Shown here: positions 24,834 through 32,754 of the stretch, in pieces | Layout of the letters: every line of letters begins with the position of its first letter | How positions within the stretch are numbered: the first letter of the stretch is position 1 | Made by a program: the position numbers and the translations under genes | From: Peptococcaceae bacterium | Lineage (GTDB): Bacteria; Bacillota; Desulfotomaculia; Desulfotomaculales; JACDOK01 | Length of the DNA stretch: 49,507 bases | Direction of reading: 5' to 3' | NCBI GenBank assembly: GCA_017656185.1 | Contig: JACDOK010000017.1 | Coordinates: forward strand, 1 to 49,507 | The notes under the pieces: model-generated | The model's input: the letters and a program-made list of their open reading frames with translations, nothing else | The model's database searches: none | What the model was told of the DNA's origin: nothing

Positions 24834-25128
24834 GTCCCAGCACCTCCTTTACCAGCTCGGCGATTTTACCTTTCGCCTCGTTGAGAGCGCGACGTCCCTT
24901 AGCAGTTAAATAATAGTATTTACGCCGTTTCCCCCCCACCAGCCTTTCCCGGCACACCAGGTAGCCCGACTTTTCCATCTGGTGCAGGATAGGATAAAGC
25001 GTACCGGGGCTGACCCGGTAACCGTGCCGGGCCAGTTCATCCATTAAACCCGCCCCATAGACACCTTCCTGCGCCGCGTGATGAAGAATATGAATCTTGA
25101 TAAAACCCAGAAAAAAATCTCTCAGCAT
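24811..25128 (-). CDS. PadR family transcriptional regulator
   Basis: 105 residues, the short PadR form. Winged-helix features: HHAAQEGVYGAGLMDELARHGY, then SPGTLYPILHQMEKSGYL, the recognition helix signature, and a basic wing with KRRKYYYLTAKG. As first gene of the padR-fetA-fetB operon it probably represses its own operon and is released by a ligand of the exporter. A promoter and a palindrome lie just upstream (25144-25186). Confidence 0.92.
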   Translation of the reverse strand: MLRDFFLGFIKIHILHHAAQEGVYGAGLMDELARHGYRVSPGTLYPILHQMEKSGYLVCRERLVGGKRRKYYYLTAKGRRALNEAKGKIAELVKEVLGREWETAD

Positions 25129-25143
25129 ATTATCGTCTCCCGT

Positions 25144-25186
25144 TATCGGATAGCGATATTATAAAACGAAACAACTCCCCCGACAA
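25144..25186 (-). promoter_or_regulatory. Promoter and candidate operator of padR-fetAB
   Basis: On the minus strand: TTGTCG (25181-25186), a 17-nt spacer, then a perfect TATAAT (25158-25163). Directly after the -10 box comes TATCG-gatag-CGATA (25144-25158), a palindrome covering the likely transcription start, well placed for PadR autorepression. Confidence 0.6.
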
Positions 25187-25255
25187 TGGCCGTTTTATAC
25201 AAACTTTCGTCTTTTGATAAGCAATCTGTAGTATAATGTCACGTAGGGTGTTGAA

Positions 25256-26248
25256 ATGTCCAGGTCTTTTATATATGCCTTCACAACCCTTACCTTCGTT
25301 TTGGTAACAAGCACTGCCATCCTTACCCGGGTGGAAGGCTGGTCTTTCTTAGATACGTTATGGCTGGTCGTGGTCAGCATCACTACGGTAGGATACGGGG
25401 ACTTGGTTCCCCAGACCATCATTGGCCGGATAACCACCCTTTTTTTAATCCTCAGCGGGGTCGGTCTTTTTACTTACGTGCTCAGTAACATACTGATCAT
25501 AGTTATTGAAGGGCGCATTAAGGATTTCTTTGGGGGGAGAAGAATGGAACGCCAAATCGCTGAACTTCGTAATCACATTATTGTTTGCGGCTTGGGACGA
25601 GTGGGGGCAGCGGTCGCCAAGCGCCTGGAGCAGGAAAGGGTTCCCTTCGTCGGTATCGAGAGAGACCCCAGCCGTCTTCAGGAGTTTCAACAGCAAGGTT
25701 TATTGGTAATAGCGGGTGATGCCACCGAAGATGAGATACTGCAGAAGGCAGGCGTTTCACGCGCACGAGCCGTGATAACAACCCTGCCGGACGATGCCGG
25801 CAACGTATTTATCACCATCACCTGCAAAGATCTGAATCCTAATATCAAGGTCATTACACGCTCCCAAAAAACCAAAGGGGCTGAAAAACTATACCGCGCC
25901 GGAGCCGATACCGTAATTTCCCCCGCCGCTATGGCTGGTAACCGCATGGTGCTCACAGCCCTAAAGCCGTCCAGCGTAGAGTTTATCAAAACCTTAGTCG
26001 GCAAGAACGAGTTGGTGTTGGAAGAAATACGGGTCAGCCCTACATCGTACTTAGTTGGCAAACCACTGAAAGAATCGCGTTTGCGTGAAGATTTTGCAGC
26101 CCAGCTGCTGGTAATCAAAAGGGGTGATCAAAACATCTTGGCAATCACCCCGGAAGAAGTTATCCAAGCCGGCGACATACTAATCTTGTTTGGCACATCT
26201 GACAAGCTCTCGGAACTCAAAAAGGCCGTAACCAATCATGCTACTTAA
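25256..26248 (+). CDS. Potassium channel with RCK (TrkA-N/TrkA-C) domain
   Basis: 330 residues. Membrane helix, pore helix with the selectivity filter TVGYGD at residues 44-49, second helix, then a cytosolic RCK domain beginning IIVCGLGRVGAAVAKRL near residue 108 with the ligand-binding GIERDP, and a C-terminal TrkA-C domain. This is the two-helix MthK-type architecture: a ligand-gated potassium efflux channel. GTG and ATG codons nearby; the ATG at 25256 follows a GTAGGGTG stretch. It converges on the first UspA gene, overlapping by 8 nt. Confidence 0.93.
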   Translation: MSRSFIYAFTTLTFVLVTSTAILTRVEGWSFLDTLWLVVVSITTVGYGDLVPQTIIGRITTLFLILSGVGLFTYVLSNILIIVIEGRIKDFFGGRRMERQIAELRNHIIVCGLGRVGAAVAKRLEQERVPFVGIERDPSRLQEFQQQGLLVIAGDATEDEILQKAGVSRARAVITTLPDDAGNVFITITCKDLNPNIKVITRSQKTKGAEKLYRAGADTVISPAAMAGNRMVLTALKPSSVEFIKTLVGKNELVLEEIRVSPTSYLVGKPLKESRLREDFAAQLLVIKRGDQNILAITPEEVIQAGDILILFGTSDKLSELKKAVTNHAT

Positions 26249-26672
26249 CCACCGTTACCGAACACGGTGCCATCTTGACCACCCTGCGGGCCACGCTCCC
26301 GAAAACAATTTCGCTCAAGCTGCCGGCACCGCGATGTCCAATGACGATATGGTCAAAGTTGTATTTCTTGGCATACCGGCAAATCTCACGGCCCGGGTCA
26401 CCCGTACAGTAATCGGTTTCTACCTCAAATCCGGCATCCCTGAAAATCTGTGCCGTATTTTCGGCGATGATATGGGCTCCCTTGGCAATCGTATCCACGA
26501 TATCGGTTTCGGGCGTATCTATGACGGCAAACTCCGGCAGAATACGATAAACCTTCAGTACCGTCACATGGCGATTCGGGTTTTCACGCAGCAGCTCCAG
26601 TACAAATCTCGCGGCCCGCATGGAATACTCGGAACCGTCCGTTGGCAGAAGTATTTTATTAAACATAACCAC
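26241..26672 (-). CDS. Universal stress protein UspA family (1)
   Basis: 143 residues. MFNKILLPTDGSEYSMRAARF at the N-terminus and the ATP-binding loop IGHRGAGSLSEIVFGSVARRV near residue 110 (GX2GX9GS pattern) mark an ATP-binding Usp. It is 40-50% alike by eye to the next gene and the two are probably a tandem duplication. Good GGGGAGGGG site before the ATG. Confidence 0.92.
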   Translation of the reverse strand: MVMFNKILLPTDGSEYSMRAARFVLELLRENPNRHVTVLKVYRILPEFAVIDTPETDIVDTIAKGAHIIAENTAQIFRDAGFEVETDYCTGDPGREICRYAKKYNFDHIVIGHRGAGSLSEIVFGSVARRVVKMAPCSVTVVK

Positions 26673-26681
26673 CCCTCCCCG

Positions 26682-27110
26682 CTATTTCACTACGGCAACG
26701 GGACACGACGCCAAGTGGACCACCTTCTCAGCCACACTCCCGAAAAGTAATTCCGCCAAACCGGACCCGCGCGCTCCGATCACAATGTGATCGTAACCGT
26801 GTTTCTTTGCATAATCACAGATAACGCGCCCTGGTTCCCCCTCCGCCGTAATGGTCTCTACCTTAACACCGGCCTCCTGTAATATCTTGGCGGTATTATC
26901 GAGAATCTGGCGGGATTTTTCCTCGATAAACTTTTCTAATGACGGCAGGAACGGTGCCTCCGGCGGAACAGAAGTATAGGGCGTTACGGAATAAACATGA
27001 ATTAACGCCACCTTTGCTTCCGGCTGCAAACGCCACAACTCCAGCGCAAATCGTGCCGCTCGTAACGCGTTTTCGGAGCCGTCAGTCGCCACCAGGATTT
27101 TGTGAAACAC
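26682..27110 (-). CDS. Universal stress protein UspA family (2)
   Basis: 142 residues. MFHKILVATDGSENALRAARF and the nucleotide loop IGARGSGLAELLFGSVAEKV near 112. It lies 9 nt upstream of the other Usp on the same strand, so the two are co-transcribed. ATP-binding Usp proteins gate potassium and chloride transporters in some bacteria, which fits the facing potassium channel, but that link is inference. Confidence 0.92.
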   Translation of the reverse strand: MFHKILVATDGSENALRAARFALELWRLQPEAKVALIHVYSVTPYTSVPPEAPFLPSLEKFIEEKSRQILDNTAKILQEAGVKVETITAEGEPGRVICDYAKKHGYDHIVIGARGSGLAELLFGSVAEKVVHLASCPVAVVK

Positions 27111-27143
27111 TGTTACGCCCTCCTTTTAAAGCGATAAAGTGCT

Positions 27144-27533
27144 CTATATGCGGTCGATAAACTCTCCTATCAAAGCATACCGGAACTCTTTACCCATTAA
27201 AGCCCGTACGGCACCGTAAATACCGTAGCCGACAACTGCCAGGCAAAGAAGTCCCCAAAAACCGAAAACACCCATAAACGAAGGTAGGGCGGCTTGGGGA
27301 GCCATCATCATTCCACCCATCATGCCGCCCGCTGTGAAGAGCCCGAGGACAAAAAATAAAACAGCGGCTGCCAACTGGTAACCCAAAGCTTGCTTGGCAT
27401 GATGGGAAGCAAAGCCGGATTTATCCTTCTGAAGCAAGAAAATTGTCAGTGCTATTATGATACCGACCCACGAAAACAGGATACCAAAATGGGCCACAGC
27501 TCCCAATACCTTTTCCTCGCTAGTTAAAGACAT
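27144..27533 (-). CDS. DUF4870 (Tic20-like) membrane protein
   Basis: 129 residues with three or four hydrophobic segments. The N-terminal VLGAVAHFGILFSWVGIIIALTIFL and the SGFASHHAKQALGYQL segment with its His-His are the DUF4870 signature. Function unknown. A methionine-glycine-rich loop (GGMMGGMMMAP) stands between the second and third segments. Clear GGGAAAAGGG-type purine tract before the ATG. Confidence 0.85.
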   Translation of the reverse strand: MSLTSEEKVLGAVAHFGILFSWVGIIIALTIFLLQKDKSGFASHHAKQALGYQLAAAVLFFVLGLFTAGGMMGGMMMAPQAALPSFMGVFGFWGLLCLAVVGYGIYGAVRALMGKEFRYALIGEFIDRI

Positions 27534-27802
27534 ACCCTTTTCCCTCTCTCAAAAAAAGTTATATTTTGTGTATTACTATGATACACCTGTTTTTCCTGTC
27601 TGTGCAGTGTTAAACCCCAAACTTTTATCACGAACATATACCGCTGATACAGCATACGATCCGGGTCAACCAAATTATAGCCCGTTATGGGTTAGTTATT
27701 ATGAAGGTGAATACATCTCGTGGCACGAACTATTTTTAGCCGGGACAGAATCGTTCTTTAGCATCCATAACTCTGAGCTTGTTTCAAGGGGTGATAAAGC
27801 AA

Positions 27803-28225
27803 GTGGATATCTTAGCACTGGTCAGAGACAGGGTGCACCATTATTACTGGGAACACGAATATAACTGAGCCACCGTGGTCCTAAAGATCCTCGGTGAGGT
27901 CTTCAACGTCGATATTCACCCTCAGGTTTACGACTGTGCCGTCGGGATGCATGGCGCCGGGCAGTACGGCGCCCAGTGCGGCTTGGTGGAAGGAGCCCTC
28001 ATGTTTCTGGGCCTGCGTTATGCCCAACAAAAAGGGGCCGAGAAAACCGCCGCGCTGTGCAAACAACTGGCGACCAACTTTGAAAGGCGGTTCGGTTCCT
28101 TGCTGTGCCGCGAACTGCGCCCGGAAGGGTTTAAAAAAGATAACCCGCCGCACCTCTGCGAACCCCGCACGGTGGAAGCCGTCCTTTTTCATATTGAGTT
28201 TATCACCAATCTGGAAAACAGGTGA
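27803..28225 (+). CDS. C_GCAxxG_C_C family redox protein, probable selenoprotein (TGA = Sec22)
   Basis: 140 residues if the TGA at 27866-27868 is read as selenocysteine. The start is GTG 27803, with AAGGGGTGAT 7 nt upstream, a near-perfect anti-SD match that only makes sense for the frame entering the TGA. Upstream codons give VHHYYWEHEYN, and downstream ones ATVVLKILGEVF; in this family the position between them is the first conserved Cys (NCA). The other family cysteines are present: GAQCGLVEG, SLLCRELRP and PHLCE. From 27884 the message can fold as AAGA-(bulged U)-CCUC-GGU-GAGG-UCUU, with the apical GGU 24 nt past the TGA, like the bacterial SECIS. Length equals the family norm. A thiol/selenol redox role is from the family. 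Confidence 0.8.
27884..27903 (+). promoter_or_regulatory. Candidate bacterial SECIS element of the small selenoprotein
   Basis: 8-bp stem (AAGA and CCUC pairing with GAGG and UCUU) with a single bulged U at 27888 and an apical GGU triloop at 27893-27895. The bulged U four pairs below a GGU loop is the arrangement that SelB reads in the fdhF SECIS. Distance from the TGA fits the usual 16-37 nt. Confidence 0.65.
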
Positions 28226-28226
28226 T

Positions 28227-29302
28227 CTATTCGACCAGGCGGCAGCCGGAAATCGCCACGCTGGTTAAGGCCGCATCATTACCTTGAATGCTGATATTAT
28301 TACCGCTAAACCGCACCGTATTACCTATAACGCGGCCTTCAACAGTGATGTCGTTGCCGCTAAACCTGATCTCACCGTCTGGAGCGTAAAGAATACCTAC
28401 AATTTTTATATTGTTACCATTGATTTGGATATCACCCTGGGAATAAATGCATATCTCATCCCCCGCTACAGCATACAGGGTATTGCCGTTGAGGTGAACG
28501 TCGCCGGTAGCTAGAATAACCCCGGTGCCGTTAATGTGATTACCGTTCATATGAATATCACCGTCAACATATATACCCCCGTCCACATCTATGTAGTTGC
28601 CATTCCAGTGCTGATTACTGATTACTGTAATATACTGCCCCGGCTTGTTGTGCCTGCGTTCTGATCGTTTCTGAAAAATCAGGCATGTCAACGTATGGAG
28701 CGTCAGGGTAAAGCACCCTGAGGTCAATATTATTCCCGGGACCGGATCGTCCCGCAGGCTTCGCTCACGCGAGTCACGATGATATGGTTGCCGCTCACCC
28801 TAAAGTTGTGGTTGGTATGAACACTTCCATCCACCGTCAGGCCGTTTCCGCTAAAGCGTAATTCTTCTGAAGCACTTCCGGAAAAAAGTGAATAAGCGAA
28901 TACGTGCGGCGCAACACCTGCACGCGCCGCCCCTCGGCTTCCTACCCTGAGATTGTCAATACCAAAAAGAGGCATAAAGTACGGTTTAATATCTTGATGA
29001 GCCGAAACCGTAACCTGCCTGTTGTTATCGCTGAATTCAAGGGTTAACGTTGATGGATCAAGCCCGTTGGCTGCCGCATATTCTCTCGCTTTCTGGGCGG
29101 CCATCCCGGTATCAGGCAGTTCCTGTGCAGCAGCCAGGCAAGCGGCATCGACGGCAGTCTGGATTTTGTATTTACTAATTTCCAGGTAACCAATATCAAT
29201 AGCCAAACCAGCAAATCCAGTAGCCACTACTATGAATAAAGCCATTATCACCGCCGCCGCACCGTCTTGTTCCTTTAACAGGCGAGCAACTTTTTTACGC
29301 AT
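28227..29302 (-). pseudogene. TadG-like pilus/surface protein, interrupted by two frameshifts
   Basis: The N-terminal part starts at ATG 29302 after GGGGTGGA and has the TadG/TadE-like opening LLKEQDGAAAVIMALFIVVATGFAGLAIDIG with one membrane segment, then a domain with TAVDAACLAAAQELP. The rest is a repetitive region rich in SGNxI/NGNxI units (GNGLTVDGSV, GNHINGTGV, GNTLYAVAGD, GNDITVEGRV), likely a beta-helix. The frame breaks near 28745 and again near 28620. Between them a third frame reads GPGNNIDLRVLYPDAP and on to VYYSNQ, joining the two parts smoothly. The second break is a 7-bp tandem duplication (28613-28626). Two breaks make a pseudogene the simplest reading; phase variation is possible. 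Confidence 0.75.
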
Positions 29303-29415
29303 GGCTCCACCCCGCTGATCTTTTCTTAAACATAACACATCCAATAGTTGTAAATAAGAAGACCCAAGGCCTAACTAGTTAAATCAAAAGTCCTAAACTT
29401 ATTTGCACACGCCCT

Positions 29416-29437
29416 CGCCTTATAAAAAGATAAGGCG
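29416..29437. promoter_or_regulatory. Hairpin in the leader of the formate operon
   Basis: CGCCTTAT-aaaaag-ATAAGGCG, a perfect 8-bp inverted repeat about 100 bp before the transporter gene. It could be a terminator for plus-strand transcripts or an operator; no T-run follows. Confidence 0.4.
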
Positions 29438-29533
29438 CCACACATACTTAGTGTAACGTTAAGAAAAAACACTCATTATATCCCCGAAATGTTGGCAAAA
29501 TAAATGAGTAAGGTCTTATGTCGGAGGCCAGTT

Positions 29534-30385
29534 ATGAGTGACCAAAAACTTACGGTGGATATCCTGACGCCCGATGCGGTAACTGAAAAAGCCGAAAGTA
29601 CAGGGGTTAAGAAGGCCAAGTATCCACTCAGGACCACCGTAATGCTGGGTATTTTGGCCGGCGTCTTTATTGCCCTGGCGGGAGAATTTTATACTATGGT
29701 AGTCTTTGAGGCCCAAACGGGTTACAGCATAGCCAGGTTGTTAGGAGGCCTCGCATTTTCCCTGGGCTTGATTTTGGTCGTTATCACCGGCGCGGAATTA
29801 TTCACCGGCAACACTCTGCTGGTCATAGCCTATATGACCAAGAAAATTACCTTAAAAGATTTGCTGCGGAACTGGTTGTTAGTATATACCGGTAATTTTA
29901 TCGGCTCCATAGCCGTAGTATTGCTGGTTTATTATTCCCACCAGTGGGTCCTGAAAGAATATTCTTTCGCCGTACAAGCGGTACAAATCGGTATAGGCAA
30001 GGTTAGCAACGATTTTTTTACCGCCATGGTACGGGGTGTTTTGGCCAACACCCTGGTGGTCCTGGCAGTATGGATGAGTTACAGCGGCCGCACCTTGACG
30101 GACAAATTGCTGGCCGTAATTTTCCCCATATCGGCCTTTGTGGCTTCGGGTTTTGAACACAGCATTGCCAATATGTATTTCATCCCCATGGCTTTAATGT
30201 TAAAAGGCAACGAAGCGGTGCAACAGGCCCTGCTGGCGGCTGCTCCCCATGCGGATATTTCTCTTCTAACCGTACAAACTTTTATTACCAGGAACCTTAT
30301 CCCGGTAACCATAGGAAATATTATCGGAGGCGCTGTTTTCGTAGGTTTGGCCTATTGGTTCGTATATCTGTACAAGCGGGCCTAG
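29534..30385 (+). CDS. Formate/nitrite transporter (FNT/FocA family)
   Basis: 283 residues from the ATG with GGAGG 8 nt upstream; an earlier ATG (29504) lacks one. Six hydrophobic segments after a polar N-terminus. FNT marks: GILAGVFIALAGEFY near residue 40, ITGAELFTGNTLL near 95 (omega-loop), the GVLANTLVVLAVWMS segment near 163 and GFEHSIANMYFIP near 205 with the central His. A pentameric channel for formate. First gene of a unit with three formate dehydrogenase subunits, which points to formate over nitrite. Confidence 0.92.
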   Translation: MSDQKLTVDILTPDAVTEKAESTGVKKAKYPLRTTVMLGILAGVFIALAGEFYTMVVFEAQTGYSIARLLGGLAFSLGLILVVITGAELFTGNTLLVIAYMTKKITLKDLLRNWLLVYTGNFIGSIAVVLLVYYSHQWVLKEYSFAVQAVQIGIGKVSNDFFTAMVRGVLANTLVVLAVWMSYSGRTLTDKLLAVIFPISAFVASGFEHSIANMYFIPMALMLKGNEAVQQALLAAAPHADISLLTVQTFITRNLIPVTIGNIIGGAVFVGLAYWFVYLYKRA

Positions 30386-30406
30386 ACGGGTGGAGGGATG
30401 ATCAAA

Positions 30407-30877
30407 ATGTCTTCCGATATCGATGAATTAATAGAAAAGTACCGCCAAGCACGAGGCGGGCTCATTCCTCTGCTGCAGGAAACCCAGGAATTAAAGGGTT
30501 TTCTGTCCAGGGAAACTTTGGAGAAGATTGCATCGGGTATGAATTTATCCCTGGCCAAGGTAGTCGGGGTAGCGACCTTCTACCACCAGTTCCACCTTGA
30601 GCCCAGAGGCAAGTACATCATCAGGGTCTGCATGGGTACCGCGTGCCACGTACGCGGAGCGGCAGACATCTTGGCTGCGATGGAAAAAGAATTGGGCGTC
30701 AGGGTCGGTGATACTACCCCGGATCTGACCTTCACGTTGGAACAGGTAGCCTGTTTGGGAGCTTGCGGTTTGGCCCCGGTAATAATGATCAACGAAGACA
30801 CGCATGGCAAGCTTACTCCCGATCAAGTACCGGAGATTTTAGCCAAATACAGGCAGAAAACGGCGGTGATCCATTGA
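30407..30877 (+). CDS. NuoE-like [2Fe-2S] subunit of NAD-linked formate dehydrogenase
   Basis: 156 residues from the second ATG, which sits better behind GTGGAGGG than the one three codons earlier. An N-terminal helical bundle is followed by a thioredoxin-like [2Fe-2S] domain with cysteines in RVCMGTACH (CX4C) and ACLGACGLAP (CX3C). The HQFHLEPRGKY segment is typical of NuoE/HndA/HydA-C type subunits. It passes electrons between the flavin of the NuoF-like partner and the rest of the complex. The stop overlaps the next start as TTGA. Confidence 0.92.
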   Translation: MSSDIDELIEKYRQARGGLIPLLQETQELKGFLSRETLEKIASGMNLSLAKVVGVATFYHQFHLEPRGKYIIRVCMGTACHVRGAADILAAMEKELGVRVGDTTPDLTFTLEQVACLGACGLAPVIMINEDTHGKLTPDQVPEILAKYRQKTAVIH

Positions 30878-32754
30878 AAAGAAGTATACTTGTCTGCGGC
30901 GGAACCGGTTGTGTTTCTTCTCATTCCCGGTTAGTTCACGACGCTTTGGAAAAAGAATTAAGGACCCGGGGACTGGATAAACAATTTGAGCTGAAATATA
31001 CCGGCTGCCACGGTTTTTGTGAACAGGGGCCGATCATTACAGTTGAGCCGGAAGGGTATTTCTACTGTCAGGTTACGGATGAACACGTTCCCAAACTGGT
31101 CGACAGCCTGCGGGAAGGAAGCGTATATGAAGACCTCTTATATAAAGACCCTGAAACTCAGGAACGGGTAAAAACCAGGGACGAAGTGCCGTTCTATAAA
31201 AAGCAGAAACGGCTGGTGCTGAAAAACTGCGGCAGAATCAACCCCGAAAATATAGAAGATTATCTCAAGACCGGCGGCTACCAAACCCTAGACAAGGTGT
31301 TCAATATGCCGCCGGAAGCCGTCATCGAGGAGGTTAAAGCTTCCGGCCTGAGGGGCCGCGGTGGGGGTGGTTTCCCCACAGGGTTGAAATGGGCGTACGC
31401 GCGCGAGGCCCGGGGTGATAAGAAATATCTTATTTGCAACGCCGACGAGGGAGACCCGGGGGCTTTTATGGACCGCAGCATTTTGGAGGGCGACCCCCAC
31501 CGGGTCTTGGAAGGCATGCTCATCGCCGGTTACGCCATCGGGGCGAGCGAAGGTTTTGTTTATATCCGGGCCGAGTATCCCCTGGCGGTAAAAAGGCTGG
31601 CCATGGCCATCAGGCAGGCCCGGGAAAAAGGCTACCTGGGCAATAATATCCTGGGCAGCGGGTTTAATTTTAACATTCATATCAGCCAGGGGGCCGGCGC
31701 CTTTGTCTGCGGCGAGGAAACGGCTTTAATTGCATCCCTGCAGGGAAACCGGGGCATGCCCCGGCCACGACCGCCTTTTCCGGCAACCAAGGGCCTGTGG
31801 GACCGGCCCACTGTTGTCAACAACGTCGAAACTCTGGCCAACCTGCCGGTGATTCTCAACATGGGGGCCGGGGCCTATGCTTCCATCGGAACGAAACAGA
31901 GCAAGGGTACCAAAATCTTTGCCCTGACGGGCAAGATTAAAAATACCGGGCTGGTCGAAGTACCCATGGGCATCACTTTGAGGGAGATAATATTTGACAT
32001 CGGTGGGGGCATACGGAACGGCAAGAAATTTAAGGCCGTCCAAATCGGCGGGCCATCCGGCGGGTGTTTGGGCGAAGAACACCTGGATTTGCCCATTGAC
32101 TATGATTCACTGATTGAAGCGGGGGCCATGATGGGGTCCGGCGGCCTGGTGGTCATGGACGAAGACACCTGCATGGTCGAACTGGCCCGCTTTTTCCTTT
32201 CCTTTACCAGGATGGAGGCCTGCGGCAAGTGCACTCCCTGCCGGGAAGGAAACACCAGGCTGCTGGAAATACTGAACAGGATCGTGGAAGGCAAAGGGGA
32301 GCCGCGAGACCTGGACCTGTTGGAAACTTTGGGCCGCAATATTATTGACACTTCTCTCTGCGGCCTGGGCCAGTCGGCGCCCAACCCGGTGCTCAGTGCC
32401 TTAAGGTATTTCCGGCCCGAATACGAGATGCACGTAAAGCAAAAGATATGTCCGGCCGGTGTCTGCAAAGACCTGCTGTCTTACCGGATTATAGAAGAAA
32501 AATGCAAGGCCTGCGGCCTGTGCTTGAAACACTGTCCGGTCGGGGCCATAACCGGTGCAAAGGGGCAGCCCCACCGCATTGATCCGGAGATGTGCGAAAA
32601 ATGCGGCGAGTGTCTGAAAAAGTGTCCTTTTGGCGCCATTGTAACGGCAGGAGGTGACCGCATTGGAAAAAATAAAAATGACTATCAATGGGACCACGTA
32701 CCACGTACCCGCGAATTACACGATCTTGAAAGCGGCAGAAGAGAACGGTATTGA
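30874..32754 (+). CDS. NuoF-like NAD(P)H- and ferredoxin-linked subunit of formate dehydrogenase
   Basis: 626 residues starting at TTG 30874, which overlaps the previous stop. Domains: N-terminal thioredoxin-like [2Fe-2S] (CGGTGC near 8, TGCHGFC near 45), NuoF Rossmann core with the FMN/NADH loops GRGGGGFPTG near 155 and CNADEGDPGAFMDR near 185, SLBB domain, the NuoF [4Fe-4S] site CGKCTPC near 450, and two C-terminal ferredoxin clusters CKACGLCLKHCP and CEKCGECLKKCP. This architecture is that of the flavin subunit in electron-bifurcating hydrogenases and formate dehydrogenases. The 3' end overlaps fdhA by about 90 nt. Confidence 0.93.
   Translation: MKRSILVCGGTGCVSSHSRLVHDALEKELRTRGLDKQFELKYTGCHGFCEQGPIITVEPEGYFYCQVTDEHVPKLVDSLREGSVYEDLLYKDPETQERVKTRDEVPFYKKQKRLVLKNCGRINPENIEDYLKTGGYQTLDKVFNMPPEAVIEEVKASGLRGRGGGGFPTGLKWAYAREARGDKKYLICNADEGDPGAFMDRSILEGDPHRVLEGMLIAGYAIGASEGFVYIRAEYPLAVKRLAMAIRQAREKGYLGNNILGSGFNFNIHISQGAGAFVCGEETALIASLQGNRGMPRPRPPFPATKGLWDRPTVVNNVETLANLPVILNMGAGAYASIGTKQSKGTKIFALTGKIKNTGLVEVPMGITLREIIFDIGGGIRNGKKFKAVQIGGPSGGCLGEEHLDLPIDYDSLIEAGAMMGSGGLVVMDEDTCMVELARFFLSFTRMEACGKCTPCREGNTRLLEILNRIVEGKGEPRDLDLLETLGRNIIDTSLCGLGQSAPNPVLSALRYFRPEYEMHVKQKICPAGVCKDLLSYRIIEEKCKACGLCLKHCPVGAITGAKGQPHRIDPEMCEKCGECLKKCPFGAIVTAGGDRIGKNKNDYQWDHVPRTRELHDLESGRRERY

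Noticed and set aside
27457-27864. Long plus-strand frame before the selenoprotein gene
   Set aside because: It begins antisense to the DUF4870 gene, has no ribosome site, resembles no family and overlaps the true start region of the selenoprotein in another frame.
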